A DNA stretch of 33,702 nucleotides from Thermoflexus sp. (GTDB taxonomy: Bacteria > Chloroflexota > Anaerolineae > Thermoflexales > Thermoflexaceae): contig JANXBD010000012.1 of NCBI GenBank assembly GCA_025057635.1, forward strand, positions 1-33,702. Direction: 5' to 3'. Made by a program: the position numbers and the translations under genes. Below the pieces are notes generated by a model, which was not told the origin of the DNA, did not search any database, and saw nothing but the letters and a program-made list of their open reading frames with translations. Of the stretch, positions 24,544-32,145 are shown piece by piece. Each line of letters begins with the position of its first letter. Positions within the stretch are counted from its first letter, which is position 1.

Positions 24544-25842
24544 ATGACCACCCTTCGGGAAGGGCTAGGGGTTGGCGAAGCTCGACAGATGATTTTGGAG
24601 GAATTCGGACCGCTTCCTCCCGAATCCGTGACGCTATCGCAGGCCCTAGGACGGGTTCTGGCGGAGGCTGTCCGGGCGGAGCATGATCTCCCGCCATTTC
24701 CAAACTCCGCTATGGACGGATACGCGGTGCGCGCTATAGACACAGAAGGAGCGCGACCGGAACATCCGATTCACCTGCGGGTGATAGGAGAGGCAGCTGC
24801 TGGCCATCCATTTTCTGGAGCAATCGAGCCTGGGACGACAGTGCGAATCGCCACCGGAGCGTTGCTTCCCGCCGGGGCGGATGCCGTAGTCCCAGTGGAG
24901 GATACCAATGACCGATGGGGCCCGGGCCATCCCCTTCCCCTAATGATCGCAGTCTTCCGAGCCGTCCGGCCAGGCGAGTTCGTCCGACCGGCTGGAGAGG
25001 ACGTGGCTCGAGGAACGATCGTGCTGGAGCCAGGCACTGTGCTCATGCCCGGCGCGCTGGCCTTGCTGGCCGCTTTGGGCCGCCTTGAGATTTTAGTGCA
25101 TCGCCGCCCTCGGGTAGCTCTGTTAGCAATCGGCGACGAGCTGATTGAGCCCGGTCAGTCCCTTCCCCCAGGTTGCATCTATGAGACCAACCGGACGGCC
25201 TTGGCTGCCCAGGTCCTAGAGGCAGGAGGGGAACCCATCGTGCTGGGGATCGCTCGGGATGACCCGGAGGATCTGCAACGGCTGCTCGATGAAGCGGCTG
25301 CGCACCGTTCCGATTTGATCGTCTCCTCAGCGGGGGCTTCCGTCGGTGCTCATGATTGGGTAAAGGAGGTGGTGAGTCGTCATGGCGAGATCCGCCTCTG
25401 GAAAGTCCGCATCCGTCCGGGGAAGCCCTTTGCGTTTGGGTATTATCGAGGGATTCCATTCTTCGGACTGCCTGGCAATCCGGTCTCTGCCATGATTACC
25501 TTTGATCAATTCGTCCGCCCCGCTCTGCGCCGGATGGGTGGTTATCCCCGCTGGGGACGACTACGCATCCCAGCGCGCCTGACCGAGCCGGTTTCCAGTG
25601 ATGGGCGTGAGACTTATTTCCGAGCTCGGATTACCTACGAGGATGGCCAATTCCAGGCCCGCTTGAGCGGGCTTCAGGGCTCTCACAATCTAAGCGCTAT
25701 GGCTTGGGCAAACGGCTGGGTGATCCTCGCGGAGGGCATTCGGGCTCTCCCAGCCGGCGCAACGATTATGGCGGAAGTTTGGACTGACTTACAGGATTTG
25801 ATCGATACCGTGGAGGTCTCGCTATCATCCTACAACCCCTGA
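24544..25842 (+). CDS. moeA: Molybdopterin molybdenumtransferase
   Basis: The enzyme inserts molybdate into adenylated molybdopterin to finish molybdenum cofactor. It is 432 aa. Seen are LPPFPNSAMDGYAVRA near residue 50, GALLPAGADAVVPVED, and the central MoCF domain with ALLAIGDELIEPGQ, YETNRTAL and SSAGASVGAHDWV (usual form GGVSVGDxD). Then come IRPGKPFAFG and GLPGNPVSAM, and a C-terminal beta domain. GGAGGGGAG precedes the ATG; an upstream in-frame ATG at 24508 is less likely. A promoter and a structured leader precede it, and the DsbA-like gene follows after 10 bases. Confidence 0.95.
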   Translation: MTTLREGLGVGEARQMILEEFGPLPPESVTLSQALGRVLAEAVRAEHDLPPFPNSAMDGYAVRAIDTEGARPEHPIHLRVIGEAAAGHPFSGAIEPGTTVRIATGALLPAGADAVVPVEDTNDRWGPGHPLPLMIAVFRAVRPGEFVRPAGEDVARGTIVLEPGTVLMPGALALLAALGRLEILVHRRPRVALLAIGDELIEPGQSLPPGCIYETNRTALAAQVLEAGGEPIVLGIARDDPEDLQRLLDEAAAHRSDLIVSSAGASVGAHDWVKEVVSRHGEIRLWKVRIRPGKPFAFGYYRGIPFFGLPGNPVSAMITFDQFVRPALRRMGGYPRWGRLRIPARLTEPVSSDGRETYFRARITYEDGQFQARLSGLQGSHNLSAMAWANGWVILAEGIRALPAGATIMAEVWTDLQDLIDTVEVSLSSYNP

Positions 25843-25852
25843 GGAAAGCTTT

Positions 25853-26569
25853 ATGAGCAAACGGGCTTCTGAATTTCAAAAATCTCAAAATCGCCAGGCC
25901 TCTCTCTCAAAACGACCACCGCTACCATTTCTACTTCTTCTAGCGGCGGTTCTCGGCGCCGTGGCCCTCATCGGATACCAGGTATGGAGCAACCGACCGA
26001 CAGCACTGATAGCCCTTGTGGACTATCCAAGGGGTATAACACCCGACGGATATCCCTACAAAGGCAATCCGGAGGCGAAGATCATCATCGAGGAATACAC
26101 GGACTTCCAGTGTCCGGCGTGTGCCCGCTACGCCCGCGAGGTGGGAGCGCGACTGGATGAGAAATACGTGAAACCCGGGAAGGTCTACTATATTTTTCGT
26201 TACTTTCCCTTCTTAGGACCGGAGTCGTTTCGGGCGGCAGAGGCTGCGGCCTGTGCAACGGAACAGGGAAAGTTTTGGGAGTATGAGCACATGCTGTTGG
26301 CCAACCAGCGAGGAGAGAACGTGGGCTGGTTTTCTGACGACCGGCTCGTTAGCTTTGCGACCCAATTAGGACTCGATCGAGGGGCATTTCAGAATTGTCT
26401 ACTCTCCGGTAAATACCGGGATTTCATCCGCAAGTCTGTTGAGGCCGCTAACCAGCGGGGGGTGCAAGCCACGCCCACGCTTTTTATCAACGGCGAGAAG
26501 ATCGAGGGGCTCTATGACGTGATTTTCTACGAAACCTACATTGATACCCTGCTACAGCAGGTTCAATAA
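25853..26569 (+). CDS. Membrane-anchored DsbA-like thiol oxidoreductase
   Basis: The protein is 238 aa. A basic, Gln-rich N-terminus is followed by one membrane anchor (about 23-45), so the catalytic domain faces outside. The thioredoxin fold has the active site CPAC (87-90) in EEYTDFQCPACARYA, a helical insertion with AAACATEQGKFWEY, and the cis-Pro loop ATPTLFINGEKIEG. This is the DSBA/BdbD-like (Thioredoxin_4) group that introduces disulfides into secreted proteins. GAGGAAAG precedes the ATG. It starts 10 bases after moeA, and the next gene encodes VKOR, its likely re-oxidising partner. Confidence 0.92.
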   Translation: MSKRASEFQKSQNRQASLSKRPPLPFLLLLAAVLGAVALIGYQVWSNRPTALIALVDYPRGITPDGYPYKGNPEAKIIIEEYTDFQCPACARYAREVGARLDEKYVKPGKVYYIFRYFPFLGPESFRAAEAAACATEQGKFWEYEHMLLANQRGENVGWFSDDRLVSFATQLGLDRGAFQNCLLSGKYRDFIRKSVEAANQRGVQATPTLFINGEKIEGLYDVIFYETYIDTLLQQVQ

Positions 26570-26608
26570 CTGGCGTGTGACCAGGCGGTCGCTTTCGAGG
26601 AGGAGCAA

Positions 26609-27094
26609 ATGATACCACGCGCCATGATGGTGCAACTGAACGTGCTATCTTTGATGCAGCTTGGGTTGGCCTTGGCCGGCGCTGGTGTAGCGGGGTATCT
26701 CGCATGGAACAAAGTTAGCGGAGACCGTCTGATCTGCGTAGGATTCCAGGGTTGCGACATTGTCAACAACAGTCCCTACGCAGAGTTATTAGGCGTTCCA
26801 GTGGCCGTCTGGGGATTGGGAGCGTATCTAGCCCTTGCAATGCTGGCACTTCCGTTCTGGGGCAGCTACCCTCCTCTTCAGGCATGGGCCATTGCATTCT
26901 CGTTCGCAATTGCACTAGGAGGCTGGATTTTCTCCATGTACCTAACCTTTATTGAGGCGTTCATCCTTCACGCATGGTGTAGCTGGTGCGTCGCCTCGGC
27001 GATCCTCATTACCTCACTGATGGCTGTGTCTGGAATTCGCTTCTACCAAACCTTCCTAGTGGCATGGGCCTGTTCTAGCGAAGCCGTTGATTGA
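26609..27094 (+). CDS. VKOR-family quinone-dependent disulfide oxidoreductase
   Basis: The protein is 161 aa with four membrane helices. It has the family's loop Cys pair C43 and C49 (CVGFQGCDIVNNSPYAELLGVP, with the conserved Ser55), the GVPVAVWG turn, and the CxxC active site CSWC (124-127) in the last helix region. Bacterial VKOR re-oxidises DsbA and passes the electrons to quinone, replacing DsbB. GAGGAGGAG lies just before the ATG. The gene follows the DsbA-like gene by 39 bases, so the two form a complete disulfide-forming system. Confidence 0.93.
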   Translation: MIPRAMMVQLNVLSLMQLGLALAGAGVAGYLAWNKVSGDRLICVGFQGCDIVNNSPYAELLGVPVAVWGLGAYLALAMLALPFWGSYPPLQAWAIAFSFAIALGGWIFSMYLTFIEAFILHAWCSWCVASAILITSLMAVSGIRFYQTFLVAWACSSEAVD

Positions 27095-27151
27095 TGTTCA
27101 TCCTAATTTGCTACATGCTATGCTAAACAGAGCTCTCAACAGGAGGAGACC

Positions 27152-27382
27152 ATGCCGCGCATCCGATGTCACTATGTTGACTGCGTTTATTTAGAGGCTG
27201 GCATGTGCACAGCCGATGAGATCGAGCTGGATCCGGAGATGGGTTGTCTAACCTACGTCCAGGCAGAAGAAGAAGAGGATGAAACTCTAGAAGAAGAGGA
27301 AGAGCTGAGTTTCGAGGAGGAAGAAGAGTGGGAGGAGGAGTTCATGCTGGAGGAAGATGAAGAGGATGAGGAAGAGTGGTAA
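27152..27382 (+). CDS. Small four-Cys protein with an extremely acidic tail
   Basis: The protein is 76 aa. The first 35 residues hold Cys at 6, 11, 19 and 32 (IRCHYVDCVYLEAGMC, then GCLTY), spaced like a small metal-binding knot and reminiscent of the DUF1540 type. From residue 39 on, nearly every residue is Glu or Asp, with scattered Leu, Phe, Trp and Met. AGGAGG eight bases before the ATG strongly supports it as a real gene. It follows the VKOR gene by 57 bases and may share its transcript. I do not know the function; a metal-binding head with an acidic, possibly protein- or cation-binding tail is what can be seen. Confidence 0.8.
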   Translation: MPRIRCHYVDCVYLEAGMCTADEIELDPEMGCLTYVQAEEEEDETLEEEEELSFEEEEEWEEEFMLEEDEEDEEEW

Positions 27383-27722
27383 TTCCATCCCGAGGCGAAA
27401 AATAGTATCACTCTCAAGCTCCTTATTAATACTGGAGTTGTGATTGCCGCTATACGTTTATTAGGGCTGTCGCGTTTTGGGAGCTAAGGGCCGAAGTCTT
27501 ATTCGATTCTGGCTGCCTGTATGGAAAAAAGGCCTCGATCCTACCTTTCAACACTCCGACATTTCAGCGCGCTTAGGAGTAGGAACGTGCTGGAGACCGA
27601 GGATTAGATTGCCTTCATAGGGCGGCGAGTAATAACCAAACAGATTCGTTGGCAGATACGATCTGGAGTGCTTGTTACATATCGAGCAAAGCTTATAATT
27701 ACGTGGAGACTAAGCCTGATCC
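27383..27722. other. Convergent gap, nothing recognised
   Basis: These 340 bases separate two gene ends that point toward each other. They are AT-richer than the neighbours. I see no strong terminator hairpin with a T-run and no frame with family support. A TATAAT at 27694-27699 has no -35 and no gene to serve. Confidence 0.35.
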
Positions 27723-28898
27723 TCACCCATAGCGCCTCATGAAGCGGGCAATCCGCTCAAGGGCCTCTTCGATCTTCTCGTAGGCCGTGGCATACGAGCA
27801 ACGCACATGCCCTCTACCCCCCAGGCCAAAGACGCTGCCCGGCACCACAGCGACTTTCTCTTCTAAAAGCAAGCGTTCGCTGAATTCTTCATCCCCCATG
27901 CCCGTGCGAGCAATCGAAGGAAAAGCGTAGAAGGCACCCTTCGGCTCGAAGCAGGTTAGGCCTAATTCATTGAGTCCCTTCACTATCAAGCGCCGACGTC
28001 GGTCGTACTCCTGGCGCATTTGCTCCACATATTCCTCCCCGATTCGCAGGGCAGCTAAGGCCGCATGCTGAGAGGGGGTGGGAGCAGACATGATAGTATA
28101 CTGATGGATCTTATGCATAGCAGCCATCAGCTCCCTTGGGGCTGCTGCGTAGCCGATCCGCCAGCCGGTCATGGCATAGTTCTTTGAAAACCCTCCCAGG
28201 AGAATGGTGCGTTTCTTCGCTCCGGGAAGTGAAGCGAAACAGACGTGGCTCCCATCGTAAACCAGGCGGTCGTAGATCTCGTCAGAGATCACCAAGAGAT
28301 CGTATTTCTCGGCCAGGGCAGCGATAGCCGCTAGCTTCTCGTAGGGCATCACGGCGCCCGTTGGATTGTTGGGATAGCCCAGGAGGATCGCCTTGGTGCG
28401 CGGAGTGATGCGAGCCTCAATGTCAGCAGGGTTGACCTGGAAATCCTCCTCCTCCCGAGTAGCAAAAACCACAGGGATCCCACTTGCTAAGAGCACCTCT
28501 GGCGCATACGAAACAAAACATGGTTGGGGAATAATTACTTCATCTCCCGGATCAATAACGGCATTCACAGCAAGGTAAAGGGCCTCAGATACTCCCACGG
28601 TGATCAGAAGCTCGTGCTCCGGATCGTAGGAGATGCCATACAGACGATAAAGATGCTCCGCAAGAGCTTGCCGTAGTTCTAAGAGACCGGAGTTACTGGT
28701 GTAGTGAGTCTCTCCCCGTAACATCGATTCCACCCCGGCCCGAAGGATCGGCCCAGGGGTGACAAAATCGGGTTCGCCGATGCTTAAACTGATTACATCT
28801 TTCATTGTCGCCGCAACATCAAAAAAACGGCGGATTCCTGAAGATGGAATGGAAGCTACGCGCTGAGCAACTCGGCTACGCATTGCTACTTTCCCCAT
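27723..28898 (-). CDS. Class I/II PLP-dependent aminotransferase
   Basis: The protein is 391 aa (386 if ATG 28883 is used; neither start has a strong ribosome site). Family motifs are SLSIGEPDFVTPGP, the HYTSNSGLLELRQALA segment, YPNNPTG (175-181), SDEIYDRLVYDG, the PLP Lys239 in GGFSKNYAMTGWRIGY, and the substrate-carboxylate Arg in GHVRCSYA. This is the aspartate/aromatic aminotransferase subgroup that moves amino groups between amino acids and 2-oxo acids; the substrate cannot be read from sequence. It is the last gene of the minus-strand series that starts at yebC, but gaps of 150-190 bases leave cotranscription uncertain. Confidence 0.93.
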   Translation of the reverse strand: MGKVAMRSRVAQRVASIPSSGIRRFFDVAATMKDVISLSIGEPDFVTPGPILRAGVESMLRGETHYTSNSGLLELRQALAEHLYRLYGISYDPEHELLITVGVSEALYLAVNAVIDPGDEVIIPQPCFVSYAPEVLLASGIPVVFATREEEDFQVNPADIEARITPRTKAILLGYPNNPTGAVMPYEKLAAIAALAEKYDLLVISDEIYDRLVYDGSHVCFASLPGAKKRTILLGGFSKNYAMTGWRIGYAAAPRELMAAMHKIHQYTIMSAPTPSQHAALAALRIGEEYVEQMRQEYDRRRRLIVKGLNELGLTCFEPKGAFYAFPSIARTGMGDEEFSERLLLEEKVAVVPGSVFGLGGRGHVRCSYATAYEKIEEALERIARFMRRYG

Positions 28899-29061
28899 CA
28901 GAGGAGTACACCTGGAATCAACATGTGGGGCCTACGCATGATCCGCTGTATTCAGCCTGTGCTGCCAGTCGTAATTCAACGTGATCCCTTCTTGCCACAG
29001 CGTGATGAGACAATACAAACCAGCTGATAACGAAGCGTTCGGCAATCACAGATGAGAGGGG

Positions 29062-29721
29062 CTAAATCTTTCCCCATGCGAGCGCTTCCTTCAGAAGCGC
29101 ACTCACCTCCTCCTCCGATACCTGGTCGAATTGTTCGTAGAAAGTTCCGACAGCCCAGAACAACAAAGGAGTGTGAAGCACAACAACCATGTCCGCCTCA
29201 GACTCCACACGTGGGAGCATTTCGGGCGGAGCCAGTGGCACCGCCACAATCCGGCGCCTTGCCCCTCGATTTCGCAGGGAGCGTAGACTCACTCGCATGG
29301 TCGCTCCGGTTGCGATCCCATCATCGACCACCACCACCGAACGGTTCTCCACGGGGATAGCTGGGCGAGCGCCGCGGAAGATCACTGCCTGCCGCCGCAG
29401 CTCCTCTTGCTGTTTACGCACCTCTTCCTCAATATATTCGGGAGAAACCTCCAACTCTGCCACTGCTAAAGGGTCTACCCACAGCGTGCCGTCTTCGGCC
29501 ACCGCACCGATAGCTAGCTCTGGGTTGCCGGGAGCACCAAGCTTATGAGCCAGGATCACATCCAAGGGTGCCTGAAGAGCGCGAGCGATCTCATACGCGA
29601 CCACCACACCTCCGCGTGGAATCCCCATTACGACTACCTGCCCCATACGGGCCTCCAACTCCAGATCCCGCAACGCCTCCGCCAGTCGTTGTCCAGCATC
29701 CCTGCGATCTCGAAATCGCAT
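29062..29721 (-). CDS. Phosphoribosyltransferase-domain protein
   Basis: The protein is 219 aa from ATG 29721, which has GAGGGAGAG upstream; an in-frame start at 29760 is less likely. It opens MRFRDRRDAGQRLAEAL, then GIPRGGVVVAYEIARAL, LDVILAHKLGAPGNPELAIGAV and the PRPP-binding loop VVVVDDGIATGATMR. This FRDR...GIPRGG pattern marks the stand-alone PRTase-like proteins often annotated as predicted phosphoribosyltransferases; their substrate is not established. It is separated by 185 bases from ruvA. Confidence 0.88.
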   Translation of the reverse strand: MRFRDRRDAGQRLAEALRDLELEARMGQVVVMGIPRGGVVVAYEIARALQAPLDVILAHKLGAPGNPELAIGAVAEDGTLWVDPLAVAELEVSPEYIEEEVRKQQEELRRQAVIFRGARPAIPVENRSVVVVDDGIATGATMRVSLRSLRNRGARRRIVAVPLAPPEMLPRVESEADMVVVLHTPLLFWAVGTFYEQFDQVSEEEVSALLKEALAWGKI

Positions 29722-29906
29722 ACTACACTCTCCCTCGGTCTTTAGCTTAGCTGTCACCAAATCCGTTGGCTTGCACGTTCAGCCAAGCGCAAAGTGGACT
29801 GCTTACCGCAACCCAAGGAATTTCCCTTCCTTAAACTGCTCCTTGGAGATCTATGTAACCTGGAGGGACATGCCGGAACTAGAACATCCTCTTTCTGGCA
29901 AGCAAT

Positions 29907-30500
29907 TCAACGTCTCGGGCCGGCAAAGTAGCTTAAGGCCCAACGGATCTTTTCCTCTAGCGACATGTTAGGGTCCGACGGCACATGGGCAAGAGCGGCC
30001 TGGGCCTCGACCATGCTGTAGCCCAGCGCCGTGAGGGCGGCGATGATCTCTGTGTCCCCTGTTTGCGGGATCAAAGCCCCGGACACCGGCCCCACGCCGA
30101 TCCGATCCTTGAGTTGAACAATAATCGCCCGCGCGATTTTCGGGCCGATGCCAGGCACTCGACGGAGAACATCGATCTGCTCCTGGGCAATCGCCATCCG
30201 CAAAGTAGAAGCTGAAAGACCGAGCAGAGCTAGAGCGGCCCGTGGTCCCACGCCATTCACAGTGAGCAATACCCCAAATAGCCCTCGCTCATCCTCGTCA
30301 GCGAATCCATACAGTGTAAAAACCAACAAGCGGCCCTCTATCCGGGCGATCAAAGTTGCATGCAGGACAATCGGCTCCCCAATGCGAGCCCGAGCGAGCA
30401 CGCTAGGGGTGACATAGGCCTGAATCACCCACCCGTTCAGATTCAGCCAGATCCAATCTTGCCCAATCGCCTCTACAATTCCATGCACTTGAACAAGCAT
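29907..30500 (-). CDS. ruvA: Holliday junction branch-migration protein RuvA
   Basis: The protein is 197 aa. RuvA tetramers hold Holliday junctions and load the RuvB motor. The N-terminal OB fold (1-63) is followed by two helix-hairpin-helix motifs, LLTVNGVGPRAALALL and LRRVPGIGPKIARAIIVQLKDR, and a C-terminal domain with AALTALGYSMVEAQAAL that contacts RuvB. It follows ruvC by 55 bases. RuvB is not in the window. Confidence 0.96.
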   Translation of the reverse strand: MLVQVHGIVEAIGQDWIWLNLNGWVIQAYVTPSVLARARIGEPIVLHATLIARIEGRLLVFTLYGFADEDERGLFGVLLTVNGVGPRAALALLGLSASTLRMAIAQEQIDVLRRVPGIGPKIARAIIVQLKDRIGVGPVSGALIPQTGDTEIIAALTALGYSMVEAQAALAHVPSDPNMSLEEKIRWALSYFAGPRR

Positions 30501-30555
30501 AATTTGCCTGACCGGAGCCTAAGATGGACGGAATAGAATTCATCGCTTGTTAAAG

Positions 30556-31044
30556 TTACTCCAGCATACCGGACAAACGAGCGTGGCTAAGATGGCAGAT
30601 CGCCACCGCTAAAGCATCCGCCACGTCGTCCGGGTGGGGAACCTCAGGAAGGCGGAGGAGCATGCTGACCATACCCTGGATTTGAGCTTTAGGAGCGTTC
30701 CCATACCCGACCAATGCTTGTTTGATGTCGGCTGGCGTATATTCGTAGACCGGAATCTCCGCCTGGGCCAACGCCAGCAACACCACGCCGCGTGCCTGAC
30801 CAACCGCGAAAGCAGTGGTTACGTTCCGTCCGAAAAAGACCCGTTCGATAGCTGCAACATGTGGCCGATGGGTTTGAAGGAGCGAACAGATCGCATCATA
30901 AATCTGGCGAAGACGAGAGGAAAGGATCTCATCGGATGATGTGCGAATATCCCCATACGCTATAACCTTGAGGTCCCCCGCTGATTCCTCCACCAAGCCA
31001 TAACCGGTGATGGCGATCCCCGGGTCAATTCCTAGCACTCGCAT
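30556..31044 (-). CDS. ruvC: Holliday junction endonuclease RuvC
   Basis: The protein is 162 aa. RuvC cuts Holliday junctions symmetrically. The four catalytic acids are in place: Asp7 in GIDPGIAITGYG, Glu67 in AAIERVFFGRN, and Asp140 and Asp143 in HPDDVADALAVA. The start codon overlaps the yebC stop (TGATG), so translation is coupled. Gene order yebC-ruvC-ruvA is the common bacterial arrangement. Confidence 0.97.
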   Translation of the reverse strand: MRVLGIDPGIAITGYGLVEESAGDLKVIAYGDIRTSSDEILSSRLRQIYDAICSLLQTHRPHVAAIERVFFGRNVTTAFAVGQARGVVLLALAQAEIPVYEYTPADIKQALVGYGNAPKAQIQGMVSMLLRLPEVPHPDDVADALAVAICHLSHARLSGMLE

Positions 31045-31805
31045 CAGGCAACCTGAGCTTCATATTTCCGGATCAGCTCATCAGAAATCTCGAGGTTGGA
31101 ATACACCTGCCGCACGTCATCCAGCTCCTCCAGCGCGTCTACCAGAGACATCACTGACATCGTAGCTTGGTCGTCAAGGGTGACTCGGGTCTTGGGCCGC
31201 AAGGTCAGTTCCACATTATCGATGGTCAGGCCAGCTTGTAGCATGGCCTGGCGAACTGAATGCAGATCCTCTGGGGCAGTGTAGATCTCTACCAATCCCT
31301 CGCTGATCTCGACGTCCTCCGCACCTGCCTCGATCGCAAGCTCAAAGATCCGTTCGGGATCCTGCCCGTCAGGTCGGACAGCGATATATCCTTTCCTTTC
31401 GAAGTTCCACATTACTGCCCCAGACTCCGCGAGACTACCGCCATGCCGAGAGAAGATACGACGAAGCTCTGCGACAGTCCGGTTGCGGTTGTCGGTCATC
31501 ACCTGTACGATCAGGGCCACCCCGTGAGGTCCGTATCCTTCATACAGCAATTCTTCATACTGCTCGGTTCCCTTTTCCAAGCCAGCCCCGCGCCGGATGG
31601 CCCGCTCGATGTTTTCCTTTGGCATGTTGGCAGCCCGTGCCCGCTCGATGGCTAGCCGCAGGCGTAGGTTGGTCTCCGGATCCGGCCCCCCTTCCCGAGC
31701 TACGATAATCAATTCCCGAGTAAGGCGGCTGAAGAGCTGCCCCCGCTTAGCATCCATAGCCGCTTTACGATGCTTAATATTTGCCCATTTACTATGTCCA
31801 GCCAT
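31044..31805 (-). CDS. yebC: YebC/PmpR-family protein
   Basis: The protein is 253 aa, the usual length. It begins with the signature AGHSKWANIKHRKAAMDAKRG and has KENIERAIRRGAG, YEGYGPHGVALIVQVMTDNRNRT and SLAESGAVMWNFERKG. Family members are DNA-binding regulators in some bacteria, and others help ribosomes through polyproline stretches. The frame is open upstream to 31886, but ATG 31805 has GGAGGAG six bases before it and matches the family start. A TGGTAGAAT (extended -10 type) lies about 50 bases upstream. Confidence 0.96.
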   Translation of the reverse strand: MAGHSKWANIKHRKAAMDAKRGQLFSRLTRELIIVAREGGPDPETNLRLRLAIERARAANMPKENIERAIRRGAGLEKGTEQYEELLYEGYGPHGVALIVQVMTDNRNRTVAELRRIFSRHGGSLAESGAVMWNFERKGYIAVRPDGQDPERIFELAIEAGAEDVEISEGLVEIYTAPEDLHSVRQAMLQAGLTIDNVELTLRPKTRVTLDDQATMSVMSLVDALEELDDVRQVYSNLEISDELIRKYEAQVA

Positions 31806-31973
31806 CGAAACTCCTCCTCCGGTACACAGGACGGCGTTACTCCCTACTGCAATTCTACCACACCATTGTAGCTCACCTCCAAACACTCGGACAGCGCCTC
31901 AACAAACCGAAGAACATCGTCCACAAAGCACCCATTCGACCATAAGTTCAACATAATTCTAGGGACGCGCTCC

Positions 31974-32016
31974 AAAAACAACGACCCTGCGCTGCCTGCC
32001 CAACAGCGCAGGGTCG
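31974..32016 (-). terminator. Terminator of the repeat-protein gene
   Basis: A perfect 13-bp stem, CGACCCTGCGCTG (31982-31994) with CAGCGCAGGGTCG (32004-32016), 9-base loop. Read on the minus strand it is followed by TTGTTTTT, so it ends the transcript of the gene at 32146-33414 before the yebC promoter region. Confidence 0.85.
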
Positions 32017-32145
32017 CCCAGACCACCCCAACCCAGCTTCACCTATACCACTATCCTACCTTCATAATCCTACCTTGTCAGACCCCTAGCCACCGCCTGC
32101 ATTCACCCCCACACATCCCATCCGCGCAACCAACTTCCAGCACCC

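Noticed and set aside
27383-27722. Frame containing FGYYSPPYEGNLILGL on the minus strand
   Set aside because: It is short, without start or ribosome site, and bounded by stops; I could not connect it to any family.
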